Below are positions 38,633-49,356 of a stretch of DNA of 64,000 bases, piece after piece. This DNA is from Aquilaria yunnanensis. Lineage: Eukaryota > Streptophyta > Magnoliopsida > Malvales > Thymelaeaceae. A program made the translations under genes and the position numbers. The stretch is taken from NCBI GenBank assembly GCA_039654915.1, contig CM077594.1:108390893-108454892 (forward strand), given 5' to 3'. The notes beneath the pieces are model-generated. The model saw only the letters and a list, made by a program, of their open reading frames with translations. It was not told the origin of the DNA and ran no database searches. Numbering within the stretch: the stretch's first letter is position 1; each line of letters opens with the position of its first letter.

Positions 38633-40483
38633 TCAAGGCTTGATTGCCAAAGCCAATCCCACCTTGGCTCTCTTGTCGATGGACCTGGCATCTAATTCTC
38701 CAGAAACAGTGAAGAAAGATTTGGGCCGCCACTCATGTTGAATGAGAGCACTTACCTTGCCATTGTTGTTCACACGGGCCTTCACCGTGGTCAATGGATC
38801 CCAAGCATGCTGTGTTCCAAGTGTCATTGTATTCTCATTGGTTGACAAGGAATGGCTTACTTCAGCGCCAACAGCAGTGAAGGGATTCACAAGATGATAG
38901 TAGGATGCATTAAGTGAGTCACCCTTGTCATTCCTGCACCAGGACATATTAATCACACGCTCAGAGAAAATATTAGAATTTAAAAAAAAAAAAAACAAAT
39001 GATTAAAGGAAAATTCACCCACAAAGCAAATGAAGCGATGAGGTCCACACTGGAGTAGCTCAGTCCAGCATCATACTTCGTGAAATTCCCAGACTTGCTG
39101 TCAAATGCGACATCAGCACCAAGTGCAAGGCCATTGCTCCCAACAACAGCAGAGGCATTAACCAATGGGCTAGCTGTCAAGCCAAAACTTGAGCTGATCC
39201 CAACATAATCATGCAGATACTGAAGTTCCAGCTGTTAAACAATCAAGAAAAAACATTACATTTTCACTTGATACATGGTAGAATGTTCACATTCAGTGAC
39301 ACAAAGTTAGTGATCACATGTTTCAGTGGGTAGACAAGTTCCCAGGCAACATAAGCTAACTGCATAAGAATCAAGATTGTGGCACTCACCTTACTTGAAC
39401 TCTGATCTGGCGCTTTGAGGCTAAGAATTGCTTTCACCCCAGGGGCAGGTTCATTAAGGGTTATCGTGGTAACAAGCTGAAAACAGAAGCATAAATTAGA
39501 GTTCATCAAACATAACCAGAGACCTGAGTGTAAAAGAATCAAAAATTGAAGAAGACAATCCCAACCCTTGTTAATTTGTAAATTTGACTCGTAATGAAGA
39601 AAAAGTAACCATACTCAGAATGAAATTGAACGGACATGTCCCATGACTGCAAAAGTTTCAGTACATGGTCACTACTTTTCACACCCCTCCCCCCACCCCC
39701 GCGCCTCCAACCCACCATCCCCCAATAAATGTACAAACTTCCTGCCACAGCCACACAAAGCCTAAAGTCTCCGACAAACCAGGGAGCCCTAAAATCTAAT
39801 GCAAGTCAAAAGAACAGAATCAAGCAAATTACCAACATAATATGTATGAGTCCAAGCATATGTTGAGAAAATGCATCAAACTCACATTGGAGCTAGTGTC
39901 CACTTTAAAATCAGTAGTGACATTCTTGTTCTTCAGCTGGAGCTGGGTGTTAATATCTGCCACAAACAGTTCACCCTTCTTTGTTCCGGACGTTGTGATA
40001 GCCTAAAAATAAAAAAGATCGAATTACTACCAATATATGAAAATAAATGAAGGCAAAGATATATACCTTATTCATTTTCAGAATCTATCGTCAGTTACTA
40101 CAACAGCTGCAAACAAATTAGACCAGAAACAGCCCTACACATACATCAAGATTCAAGAACAAGCACAACCTTCAAAGATGGGACGACATATAACATGGAA
40201 TGAACTAAACCTATCAGTCGATGCATCAAAATTAGCTAAAAGACGAAGAAAGACGAACAAAACAGGAACTCACAACTCCAACCGGTGAGTAAGTAGTGAA
40301 GGTGAACTTCTGGTCAGTCTGGTAGTCCTTGTAAAGCAAGTCTGAAACAATAGACCAAAACAGTCAGAAATTCGATCCAGAGTTTAACGGTACTACGATA
40401 ACCGGAGCGTATGCAATACGTATATGGAAAATACCTCTGGCTTTCTTGCCGATGTCGGAGTAGAGACCTGGACCTTTCGCCAT
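38633..40483 (-). CDS. VDAC: Mitochondrial outer membrane porin VDAC, copy 1
   Basis: Six exons on the minus strand join in phase to 276 codons plus stop: 40483-40435, 40341-40274, 40002-39886, 39476-39390, 39231-39023 and 38933-38633. All introns are GT-AG. The protein starts [16 protein letters not shown], the usual plant VDAC N-terminal helix. It has the porin-3 pattern through to [19 protein letters not shown] near the C-terminus. The length of 276 residues is standard for the 19-strand beta barrel. Role: voltage-gated passage of metabolites and nucleotides across the outer mitochondrial membrane. Relative to copy 2 it lacks two residues in the NP..TAVGAEV stretch. It lies 0.7 kb from a HIR remnant, as copy 2 does. 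The promoter side has a telo-box. Confidence 0.95.
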
Positions 40484-40556
40484 GGATTTTCCTGGGAAAG
40501 TTCCGAGAGATCAACTAGGAACCAGAGAGAGAAAAGATGGGAAGCAATCGTCGAAG

Positions 40557-40564
40557 AACCCTAA
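40557..40564 (-). promoter_or_regulatory. Telo-box upstream of VDAC copy 1
   Basis: AACCCTAA lies 74 bp before the start codon, followed about 10 bp farther out by a GGCCC/GGGCC word (site II-like). The same pair at the same spacing occurs upstream of VDAC copy 2. Telo-box plus site II pairs are known in plant promoters of highly expressed translation and mitochondrial genes. Confidence 0.5.
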
Positions 40565-41832
40565 TAAAAGAATTACGGCCCTTCTTTCCGGGTGGGGTTT
40601 TGGGGTTTTTGTGTCATTGCAATTTTGATTTTTATTCGGGAAAAATTACGGGCTGTTGGATGGTAACCTTTCTGTCGGTTAATCACAGGCTTCACCGTTG
40701 ATCTGTAACTGAGTTTTTGGTAAGTTATCAAAACCCCCATATGAATTTTAGAATTTTATAATTTTATAATATGAATAAGAAAAATGATTTGATTAAATTT
40801 TACAATTATAATTATGATTTTAATTTCATTCTACAACTACGATTCACATAAAACAAAAAAATGATTTCACATGGGATTTTAAGTTTAACAATAAATTTGT
40901 TTGTGAATAGCGTTTAACATTACGTAGATGTTAGAGTGAATTATCAATAGTAATGATAACTTTTTTCAAATTCCTAATGCTAAAAAACTACCATTAAGTG
41001 ATTTTTCTAACCTCTAACACTAAATGTTGAAATTATCTCAAAACAAAGATAACCTTCATTTTTAGTGCCCTTAGAGTTTAGCTGTAAATATTAACACATA
41101 GGGCCAAAGGCTCTTCTAATTGGACAAAAATGAAAATTTTGTATTATTATCAACATGGAGCTTTTTTTTTTTTTTTTGAAGAAAAGCTTATCATTTTGCA
41201 CAATTAACCTAGCTAGTAAAGTGCAAGTAACATCAAAGAAATGGTTGGGATTCGAGCAACATCGCATTTTCCAGCAACTTTGGCTCCTTTCAATGGCAAA
41301 ATACAGTAGAGGTCCTTACAACAACCACTCTCCCCCTTAACTTTCCTAGTGCACTCTTTAGATCTCTGTACTTGTAATGATTTTAAATATAAAAAAAAAA
41401 ACAAATGATAGCAGATCTTGTGCCCAAGAAACTTACCCAATTAGATTTGTTTCAAAAATATTTTTCTAATCTAAACTTGTTAAGTATTTCACATCATCTT
41501 GGCTTTACATTTTAAATTTTTTATTTTTACTTATTAATCTTAATCATCTTTTATTTTTTTATTTTCATCTAACTAAGTTCATTAGACACCACTCTGAAAT
41601 TAAAAGAAAGGAGAATAATAAAGTAATAGATTACAAATGTCATGGACGAATCTGCAACAAATAAATATGGGCTTAAGTCACACAAAAGTTTCCTTAAAGC
41701 GGGAGCAAGCTGAAGCGAGAGCAGAAAGACATCATTTTTTAAAAATTTAAGTAAGTAAAAGTGTTTCAGAAAATGAGAGCAAGAGAGCATGAGTGGCAAT
41801 TGAAAGTGAGAGTAACTATTCAAAATAAAACA
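40565..41832. other. VDAC copy 1 promoter flank and non-genic DNA
   Basis: Sequence similar to the flank of VDAC copy 2 extends to about 40720. Beyond this it is AT-rich with poly-T and no recognised gene. Confidence 0.45.
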
Positions 41833-42931
41833 GACTAAATACCAAATTTACCGTAAAAAAGTATTGAAAGGACCAAATTTGCCATCAAAGTTACAAAAGT
41901 ATCAAATTTAATACTGAAATTTACTTTTGAGACCAAATTTACCACTGACGTTACAAAAGATACCAAAATTGCCATTTCACAGTTAAGTAACTGTCAAATT
42001 GAAGGTACAAAAGTAACAATTTTGGTCTTTGGTTCTTCACATTTCTTCTACTATTGCCCTAACTTTGCTTATCTAACGATCATACCATCATCTTCAACCA
42101 ATTCTCGGATGTTCTCTTTGTCTCTATCACTTATGAGCTAAACTCCTTTGCCACTTCCCATTCTCATAGAAAATAGACAGAAATCACCCCAGATCTAATT
42201 GAAAACAACATATTCTAGGAAACAAAGTTTAAAATCCACACATCATCATTCTTGAAGAAACTCAGAAGAACTCAAATATATAAACAATAAGAAAAAACAA
42301 ATTTACAAAATTATCAGCAAGAATTAAAGAGCATCCAACAGCACGTCAAATTATTGATAAAAAAGAACTTGATCAAAAAAATGAAGAGCCAAGAGGAGCA
42401 AAAAAGCGCTATACAAGAATGAGAACAACAACAAAGACTACTAACCAAAGAAAAAGAAGAAGAACTTTAGACTAAAGTAGAGAAGAAGAGAACGATAATT
42501 CCCTAAGAACCAATGACAATGTCAAAGGAATGGATAATCTCGTACTTTGATTCCAACAACAACCTAGAAACCAGATGATGTTGTTCTTATATAGGATTGA
42601 GCCTGACATCTTAATTACAGCAAAGAAAGAATCTCAGATTTTGGAATTCTTGTTGGTGCCTTTGTTCGTAGCCAAGATGGTATGATCATTAGATAGATAA
42701 AGTTAGGGCATTAGCAAAAGAAACATGAAAAGTCAAGGACAAAAACTATTATTTTCGCCTTCAATTTGACAATCATTTAATGGAGGAATGATAAATTTGG
42801 TATTTTTTGTAACATCGGTGGTAAATTTGGTCTTGAAAGTAAAGTTCAATATGAAACTTGGCACTTTTGAAGGTTTGATGGTAAATTTGGTTTATTCGAC
42901 ATTTTTTTATGGTGAATTTGGTAGTTAATCC
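41833..42931. mobile_element. Mutator-like element with ~190-bp inverted arms
   Basis: The left end GACTAAATACCAAATTTACC and the reversed right end GGATTAACTACCAAATTCACC start long inverted arms. The arms share AAGACCAAATTTACCAC-type blocks, with periodic ACCAAATTTACC words. The flanks AAATAAAACA and AAATAGAAAA match at 8 of 10 bases, a likely decayed 9-10 bp target duplication. The core (about 42040-42720) is non-repetitive and includes an A-rich, lysine/glutamate-type stretch near 42380-42500. It might be captured DNA, but I recognise no gene in it. Confidence 0.65.
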
Positions 42932-44649
42932 AAATAGAAAAGTGACGTCCATGGTCTGTTATCTTTTCACCATCCGGAAAGAAACACCCCATCACCTAAA
43001 ACCCAAAGGCCGATTACCCAATCCGTATGACACAAGCTCCACAGCCCTTACCCACCTTTTCTTCTTCCTTTGATCGCCACAGTACTTCGTTTGATAATCT
43101 TTTTCTTTGACTTTTTGAGACCCACTTTTTGGCATTTGAGATTGACATTTGAAAATAGAAAATTAGGATTTTGGAGGATCTCATTCAATTTAACAATTAA
43201 TTAACAAATTTACCACGATTTGGTCCATCTTGTAGGAAATATAAGTGGAATATGGTATTTTGGTAACTAGGATCAAAACCGATAATCGATTACAAAATAA
43301 AAAATCATTAAGTTTAGCAAGAAAGCAATCTTGCATGTGAACATCAAGATAGTTTTCTTTTGCAGATAAGCACTTTCAGCCATTGCTTCACTTGGCCGAT
43401 GTGCTAGTAATCTGATTAGCAAAGAGGTGAGGCAGATGGCAATTGTGTCCTCGAAATAGTTGGGGTTTTCAGTTAATTATCTGATGCTAATAACATACCA
43501 ATTGTCAAGTCAAAGACTTACCTCAGAACGATGACAGAAAGATGATTGCACTTTATGTCGATGACTTGATGGAAAATGGAATAGTGAAAACTAGTGCAGT
43601 AAGGGTGTAGAAGGGTCAGGCTAAGCTCGAGCCCACTGGGCTCGAGCTTGGCCCCTTAATTTATCGGTACTACCTGAGCTTGAACTTGAATTGCTCTAGC
43701 CCTAATTTTGAGGCTTAAACTTGGCTCGAAGAAGGCTTGAGCTTGGCCTGTAAGCCCACTAGGCTCGAAGTTACAATTATAACCTGGATGTACGAAGTTA
43801 ACATCTGAGGCTGAATATGATAGAAGCATAATTTTGGAGATCAAACATGTAATTATACCAAAAGCTCTCTCAGAAAAAAAAAACAGAAAAAAGTACAAAC
43901 CTTTAGGGTAGTTTCTTAGAATTGGATCATTGCCACTTAAGTCACTAAATTTTCTTATATCTTAATCATACCCAGTCTCCACTGTATGCAACCTCTCCCT
44001 GTCCTTCTTTGGTGGCGGTGAGATCTCCTTGATCCGGCAATCTTCGACTGGTCCCAATCTACGATGATGAAGAAAAAGTGGACCCCAAATCAGCGAAATT
44101 CGTGTTTTAAGTCTAGTTTGGTGATTGAACCCGATGGCTTCATAAGTAGGGGTAGAAGAACTACAGATGGACTTCGCAGTGGAAGAGAAGGTAGGGGCAA
44201 GGTTAGTGGTGGTAAGTGTGGAGAGGTTAGGGCTTGGGGAGAAGTGAGAAATGAAGATAGTGGAGGACTAATGGAAGCATGGCTGACCAACAGTAGGGAA
44301 AACACCAAAGAGGAGAAGGAATGTATTTTTAGGTTGGGCTTACTCTAGGGCTTATGAATCAATGGGAATTGGCTCCAAGGAAGGATAATGTGTGAAGGCC
44401 CAATGAACCTTAATAAGAATAAGGGCTGGGCTGAGCCATAGTAGTCCCAGGCCTAACTCATTTAAGTATCAAGCCCGAAAATAGGGTAATACTAGCATCC
44501 AATATTTGCTTCAATGGAACAATGATGTGGCTTTGTCATTTTGTGCATTTGTTGGTAATAGGCTGTTGGGGCGTTTGTCCTTAGCATCCCTCTAAAACTA
44601 ATGGTTTATGCTAGAAAAGAACTTCAAAAGATTCAACAGAAAAAAAAAG
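42932..44649. other. Non-genic DNA
   Basis: No recognised gene. The stretch 43610-43790 repeats words such as GGCTCGAGCTTGGC and AGCCCACT. The stretch 44060-44350 has a short open frame rich in Gly and Arg and a Pro/Ser-rich frame on the other strand, typical of low-complexity sequence. Confidence 0.4.
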
Positions 44650-44651
44650 TA

Positions 44652-44935
44652 CTCTCTTTGTCTCATAAAATCTATCATCTTTGATAATGCACGTAAATTA
44701 AGACTTCTCTACTTTTTACTTCTTTCTTTTAATATAAAACTATTAGTTTATTTATTTTTATATAAAGTACATGTACTTATCTACTTTTTAATGGGCTCTA
44801 CGTTTCAATTAAATTGGGACGGAGGGAGTATAAAATAATAAAAAAAATTACCTTATTTGGAAAAATAAAAAGAGGACAACTATTTTGAAATTGCCAAAAA
44901 AAGAATAGAGGTCAATTATTATGAAACGGAGGGAG
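44652..44935. mobile_element. Stowaway-type MITE with an internal second right end
   Basis: The left end CTCTCTTTGTCTCATAAAA and the reversed right end CTCCCTCCGTTTCATAATAA fit the Stowaway pattern. TA target duplications lie at 44650-44651 and 44936-44937. A second right-end-like sequence, GGGACGGAGGGAGTA, occurs inside at about 44817-44831. The locus may therefore be two overlapping elements or a tandem of right ends. Confidence 0.75.
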
Positions 44936-44937
44936 TA

Positions 44938-46689
44938 CTAAATATGGTAGTATAAGATTTTAGGACCACAAATCTCTAAAATACACTAAAGAGCGTGAAA
45001 CGGCTCATTTCTTATCACTTGTGCCTCTTAAAACGATGTTGTTCGATAAGTTACTTGGAGGAAGGATTTAGATAGAACAAAGTACGTCATTTTGTTTGAA
45101 ATGCAAATGATTTATATATGCTGGTTGGCTGATGCTGGAGCTAGGAAAGCCGGAGGAAGATACATACTGATGTGAACTATTTATTAAATAGCTTGAACAA
45201 TAGGAGAAGTAATGATTATTTAGTAATAATAGGTCGCTGATCATATGATTGCGAAGCAATCACAATCTACTAATGCGAACTAATCATTACCTCCTAATGG
45301 AAATTGGGATAAGTGGGTGATGGAAAACAGGGTACGATTTATTTCCTTTTTGTTATGGAAAAATTGGCATATGATTAGCCTTGTAAATGAAATGAAAGCT
45401 GTAGAACTATGATAATCATCGACCCAAATAAGCGTTGGAAGAATCTCGAGTTTAGTATGAGAAATATGTAGAAACAACAAGCGGCTGGGGTGGGTTTACA
45501 AGTTTATTCTTAATCGAGTCTCTAATGTGATCACCATCAATTGTTTATTTGTGTGTTTGTACCAGAAAAAATCTTCTTGCTTATGTGCTCTTCGTGAGAG
45601 TGGGTCTGCAATATTAGGTGAGCAACACAACTTAAAAAAAAAAAAAAAAGGCAAACACAACTTTCTTTCTTTTTACTGTTCCTCATCAATCTAAAGAAGC
45701 AACTTCTGTTTTGTTGCACCTGAATTGTTTTTTCCAGCCTTTACCCTATTGAACCTTTTCTATGAAATGAGAATTCTAGGTTTTGAACTCTGCAAGGCAT
45801 AAATTTGAACTACCTATTCCCAAAAACTATAATAGCTAAATTATGTGGACGGATAGGTTTGTCCAATCCAACTTATAGTGTTGAAGCTTATACTGTTGGA
45901 TACTTTTGCTTTTCCATCCACATCTTTGGCTAGAGTTCAAGACATCGCTCCTTCCCTTTCCTTAAAAATCCTTAGCTTCTAGTTCTAGTATACAAAATTC
46001 TGGGTAACAAAAAAAAAATGATAAGAGTATTGAAGAAGACACGACACTAGTCACAATTAAAAAGTTGTTTCAGATGTTTGGTTTCCATTTAAAATGTTGG
46101 TATTTTAATTGCGACGGTACATAGTAGCAATTATACGACAATGCAAGTTCAAATATAACTTCAATTTGTTGTGAACTAAAGTAATTGTAACAATACTTAG
46201 GAAAATTAGAAGAAAAAAATGAGAGCATTAGTTTTGGAAGATGAAAGACTTTGCATGGAAAATATTAGATTGCGCAAAGATTAGTAAGAGAGTTTTTTTA
46301 TCGTATTTCTTCATGCGAAGAAAATGATGTTTAGGCTATGTATTTACTACAGTGCTGAAAGTAAAGAGTAGGCAATGTACCTAGAACGGTAAGTCATGTT
46401 GCTGTTAAATTGATGTAAATATCAATTGCTTCTAGATCTATTTCCCAATTATATGCCGGCTAAAGACTAATCAACCTTTTGGCTGCTAGAGACTAATCAA
46501 CCACTAGACGTACTCTGTAAGATAACTTTACCTGCTTCCAAAGTTTCAACCTTCTTACTGTTTGAAGAATTTTCATCACATTCTATTCTACCTCTATAAC
46601 TACTACTGCTCACGTTTCTTGAACAACAGATGATTGATCGAGACACCGGCAAAGTCATAATCATCCTACCTGCCTTGCTTATCTATGCA
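44938..46689. other. Non-genic DNA
   Basis: AT-rich, with poly-A near 45632-45649. No gene is recognised. From about 46620 it merges into the 3' flank of the PIN8 pseudogene. Confidence 0.4.
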
Positions 46690-46889
46690 TAAAAACTTTT
46701 GCTGCAGATAAAGCGGTGAGCATTCCAAAAATCAACTAGCCATCAGAGCATCAAAAGCTCAATACTCAAAAACATTGTTCATCTCAAAGAAAGAGGAAAA
46801 GAACGAGAGGGATTTTCCTATGCCTAATATATTCGGATGATCATTATACCCAGAGGCAAAAACAAATGTAATTAGCCCTTAGAGGTTCA

Positions 46890-47082
46890 CAGGGACGGAG
46901 CCAAAAAATTATCTTAAGGAGGGCAATCAAAACTAGTTTCATACACTTTTTAATGAGTAGGGTCATTATATAAAATTTTATGAGGTTTTAATGAATATTT
47001 TTTAAAATACCACACACTAATTACATTTTTTTTTTCTGAAATTCAGTAGTTGCCACCACTCACCAGTATATGGCGCCGCCCC
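46890..47082. mobile_element. Old MITE in the PIN8 pseudogene
   Basis: The segment begins CAGGGACGGAGCC and ends ATGGCGCCGCCCC, so its ends are imperfect inverted repeats. A homologous segment sits in intron 4 of the intact PIN8-like gene (about 58055-58108 continuing at 58729-58864, split by a younger insertion). The insertion therefore preceded the gene duplication. Confidence 0.6.
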
Positions 47083-47483
47083 AAGTAGCACTTGCTACAA
47101 TTCATTTATTTTGATTTCGAAACCAACTACTAAAAACTTGCGATTCAATATGATGCAAGTAAACATCTTTTTAGTGAATGTTGGTGCCACGGATTTGAGA
47201 ACTTAGTGTAATTCACACTCTTAACCGTGTCCTTTATTCTCAAGGCAAGAGAGGGAGCAGCCATCAGAACTGCACCAAAGATGCTCCTAATTGCCATAGT
47301 TAGAATTACTAGCTACCATAATTTGACATGCTATTGCTCTGTCCCTTGCATCTCTGACAAATAGTCTTCCAAAACCACACAACGATTGAAAGGCTTCAAC
47401 TTGCTTCCCACGAGATTTGGTGTTGGAGAATGCAAAAGCAAATCTAAACCTTTCTTTCTCTGATTCATATTGTGTGTATCATA

Positions 47484-48153
47484 GTTATTAAAAACGCATT
47501 TACAACTCTAGGGATAAACATCGTGTTGAAATGCAGTAGAAACGGAAAGATAGGTAGAAATGTGTAGAAATGCGACTTTAGTCGTAGAAATGTAGAAACG
47601 TTAAAACTTTAAGGCCCTACCTTATTGAGTTATTTGGGTTTAAAAATGAATGGAGTTAAGAATCTTCCACTTTTTTTTTTTTTGCCCAAGTTACCAAACA
47701 AAAAAAAAAAAAAACTCTCTCAGTCTTTCTCATCGCATTAGCCCTCTCTCATGCACAGTGGCCTATTTGGTAATTCTCTTTTATTTTATTGGCTTGATTC
47801 TTTATCTGTTGTAGCTGCTTTTTATGTTTTGTCATTCATCTTCTAAATCTCTTCTCAATCTCACCAATACCAAATATTGGCAATCCATGGATGCCTGATT
47901 GTGAAACTTGATTTTTTTATTTGTATGTTCATACATTAATGACAATATGACTCTTTGTTTATGGTATTGTTAGAGTTCTGGTAAGTGATAATATTGTGAA
48001 ATATGAATTTCTTAAAATATTTAAATGGTTATATTTTTTTATAATTTTTCTCCATATTTTTTTTTATCTTTTTGGTAGAATCTTACGACGTTACGACTTT
48101 TTACGACTCTAAAAATTCAAAATGCCTCTAGGTAGAAACTTGATTTTAATAAC
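47484..48153. mobile_element. Insertion with inverted ends inside the PIN8 pseudogene
   Basis: The left end GTTATTAAAAACGCATTT and the reversed right end GTTATTAAAATCAAGTTTC match over the first ten bases. Both ends are followed by related CTACC/GTAGAAA words. The segment has no counterpart in the intact PIN8-like gene, whose exon 3-4 intron is only 106 bp. A target duplication was not found. Probably a MITE of about 670 bp. Confidence 0.55.
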
Positions 48154-48368
48154 CTTAATGTGTATGTTTCATTATTCATACATAAGCTAAACATTGCCGT
48201 GCCCAGTCCTCCATAGGGTAATATATTGATTGATTTATGAACGATAGCTTCAGATGCATCAATCTCAGCCAGTGATCTACTTAAACAATGAAGCAAAGAC
48301 TTGAAATTTTATTTGACCTAATGGTTTATGGTCATGATCTTTTCAACTATCAAGGCAATTATGCCACA

Positions 48369-48830
48369 CTGATGCTGTCTTAGAGCAGAGCAGAATGGTT
48401 TAACAAAAGTTATGAATCATGAGCTTGAGAAGCTGCCGCAGTTTGCCGAGCCACAATAACATTTATAGGCACTTATGCTGGATCCAGAGCCTGCTATTCA
48501 AGTGGAAAATGCAATTAAAAAGGTCAATGAGAGCAACAATTTCAAGCCCAAGTCAACTGTTTGTGTGTTGTTGACTGGGCCTGGCTTCTTCAATACATGC
48601 TCATTATTAAGAGCGGCAATCAGCTCTACTCTCCAGCAACAAGCAACTGCCAACGGACGGGCTGTGTCACCGATTTCTCAAGTAATGTTCCAGGGCCAAC
48701 AGCCAAGGATCATATGCTGGGGCTGGTTCCGGTTACTCGATACATCCACACCATGGTCCATGAGGGAGTGCAGATGACAATATATTTCATTCCCAAACAC
48801 CACCTCGACCTCATCGTGCTCTACCTGTTC
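48369..48830 (+). pseudogene. HIR pseudogene fragment (exons 3-5, introns absent)
   Basis: The sequence GATGCTGTCTTAGAGCAGAG and the following ATCATGAGCTTGAGAAG match exon 3 of the intact HIR gene. It passes directly into exon 4-like sequence (TLMLDPEPAIQVENAIKKVNE against [20 protein letters not shown]) and then exon 5-like sequence (SSNVPGPTAKDHMLGLVPVTR). The 100-bp intron between exons 3 and 4 and the 164-bp intron between exons 4 and 5 are missing. There are stops and frame changes, for example exon 4 and exon 5 remnants in different phases. Intron loss suggests retroposition, but deletion is possible. It lies 0.5 kb from the stop of VDAC copy 2. Confidence 0.75.
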
Positions 48831-49356
48831 TCTTATGGTTCATTTTACAGGGATCCCACCCAATGACTCTTTTTGCGGGCACTCCACGCTGCAACGCCTT
48901 AAATCATCTGAAGATACTACTGCGGGACCAACATTTCAATCCTCAAGCTAGAACCTCCTACCGAGGCGTTAAGGAAATTCTGTCCAGCAAACTCAGACTG
49001 AAACAGGCGGGTCCACTAATCATTTTTATCATCAAATAACTTATGCGAAACCTCTTTAAAGTTTAAACAAGGTGATATGGATAATACAGTTCGCCAATCA
49101 CAACTGCATTAACCGTGCCAAGAATCAATATATTCCAGCGATGCCAAAAGACCGCCCAGAAACAGAACTGACAACTCCGCCAAACTCTGGAAAAAGGAAT
49201 AGTTAAAACTCTAAAGACATGTTTGTGGCACCAGGCCACTGATTTTCAATTCCCTTATTTTTACAAATGAAAACCGCAGCATCACAAAATGGTTTCTGAA
49301 CCTGCTAAACTGCTCCTAACGGCAGACAATATGGCCCGAAAAATGAAGCAATTGGC

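Larger units (their letters stand above)
46691..48265 (-). pseudogene. PIN8-like pseudogene (exons 3-6 remnants)
   Basis: Remnants line up with the intact PIN8-like gene at 57.7-60.3 kb in the same order. The exon 6-like part is near 46691-46745 (IFGMLTAL in place of IFGMLIAL). The exon 5-like part is at 46817-46886, with a TAA where the intact gene has CAA. The exon 4-like part is at about 47205-47365 with indels, and the exon 3-like part at about 48186-48258. Exons 1 and 2 are missing. The acceptor side of exon 5 is deleted, and an old MITE now abuts the exon. A 670-bp insertion lies between exons 4 and 3. The copy is clearly dead. It sits next to a HIR remnant that begins the second duplicated block. 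Confidence 0.85.

Noticed and set aside
43610..43790. Repeated GGCTCGAGCTTGGC words as the end of a second hAT element
   Set aside because: No matching opposite end or 8-bp target duplication could be found.
44064..44348. Gly/Arg-rich plus-strand frame and Pro/Ser-rich minus-strand frame
   Set aside because: Both strands are open over biased sequence, with no splice context or recognised motif.
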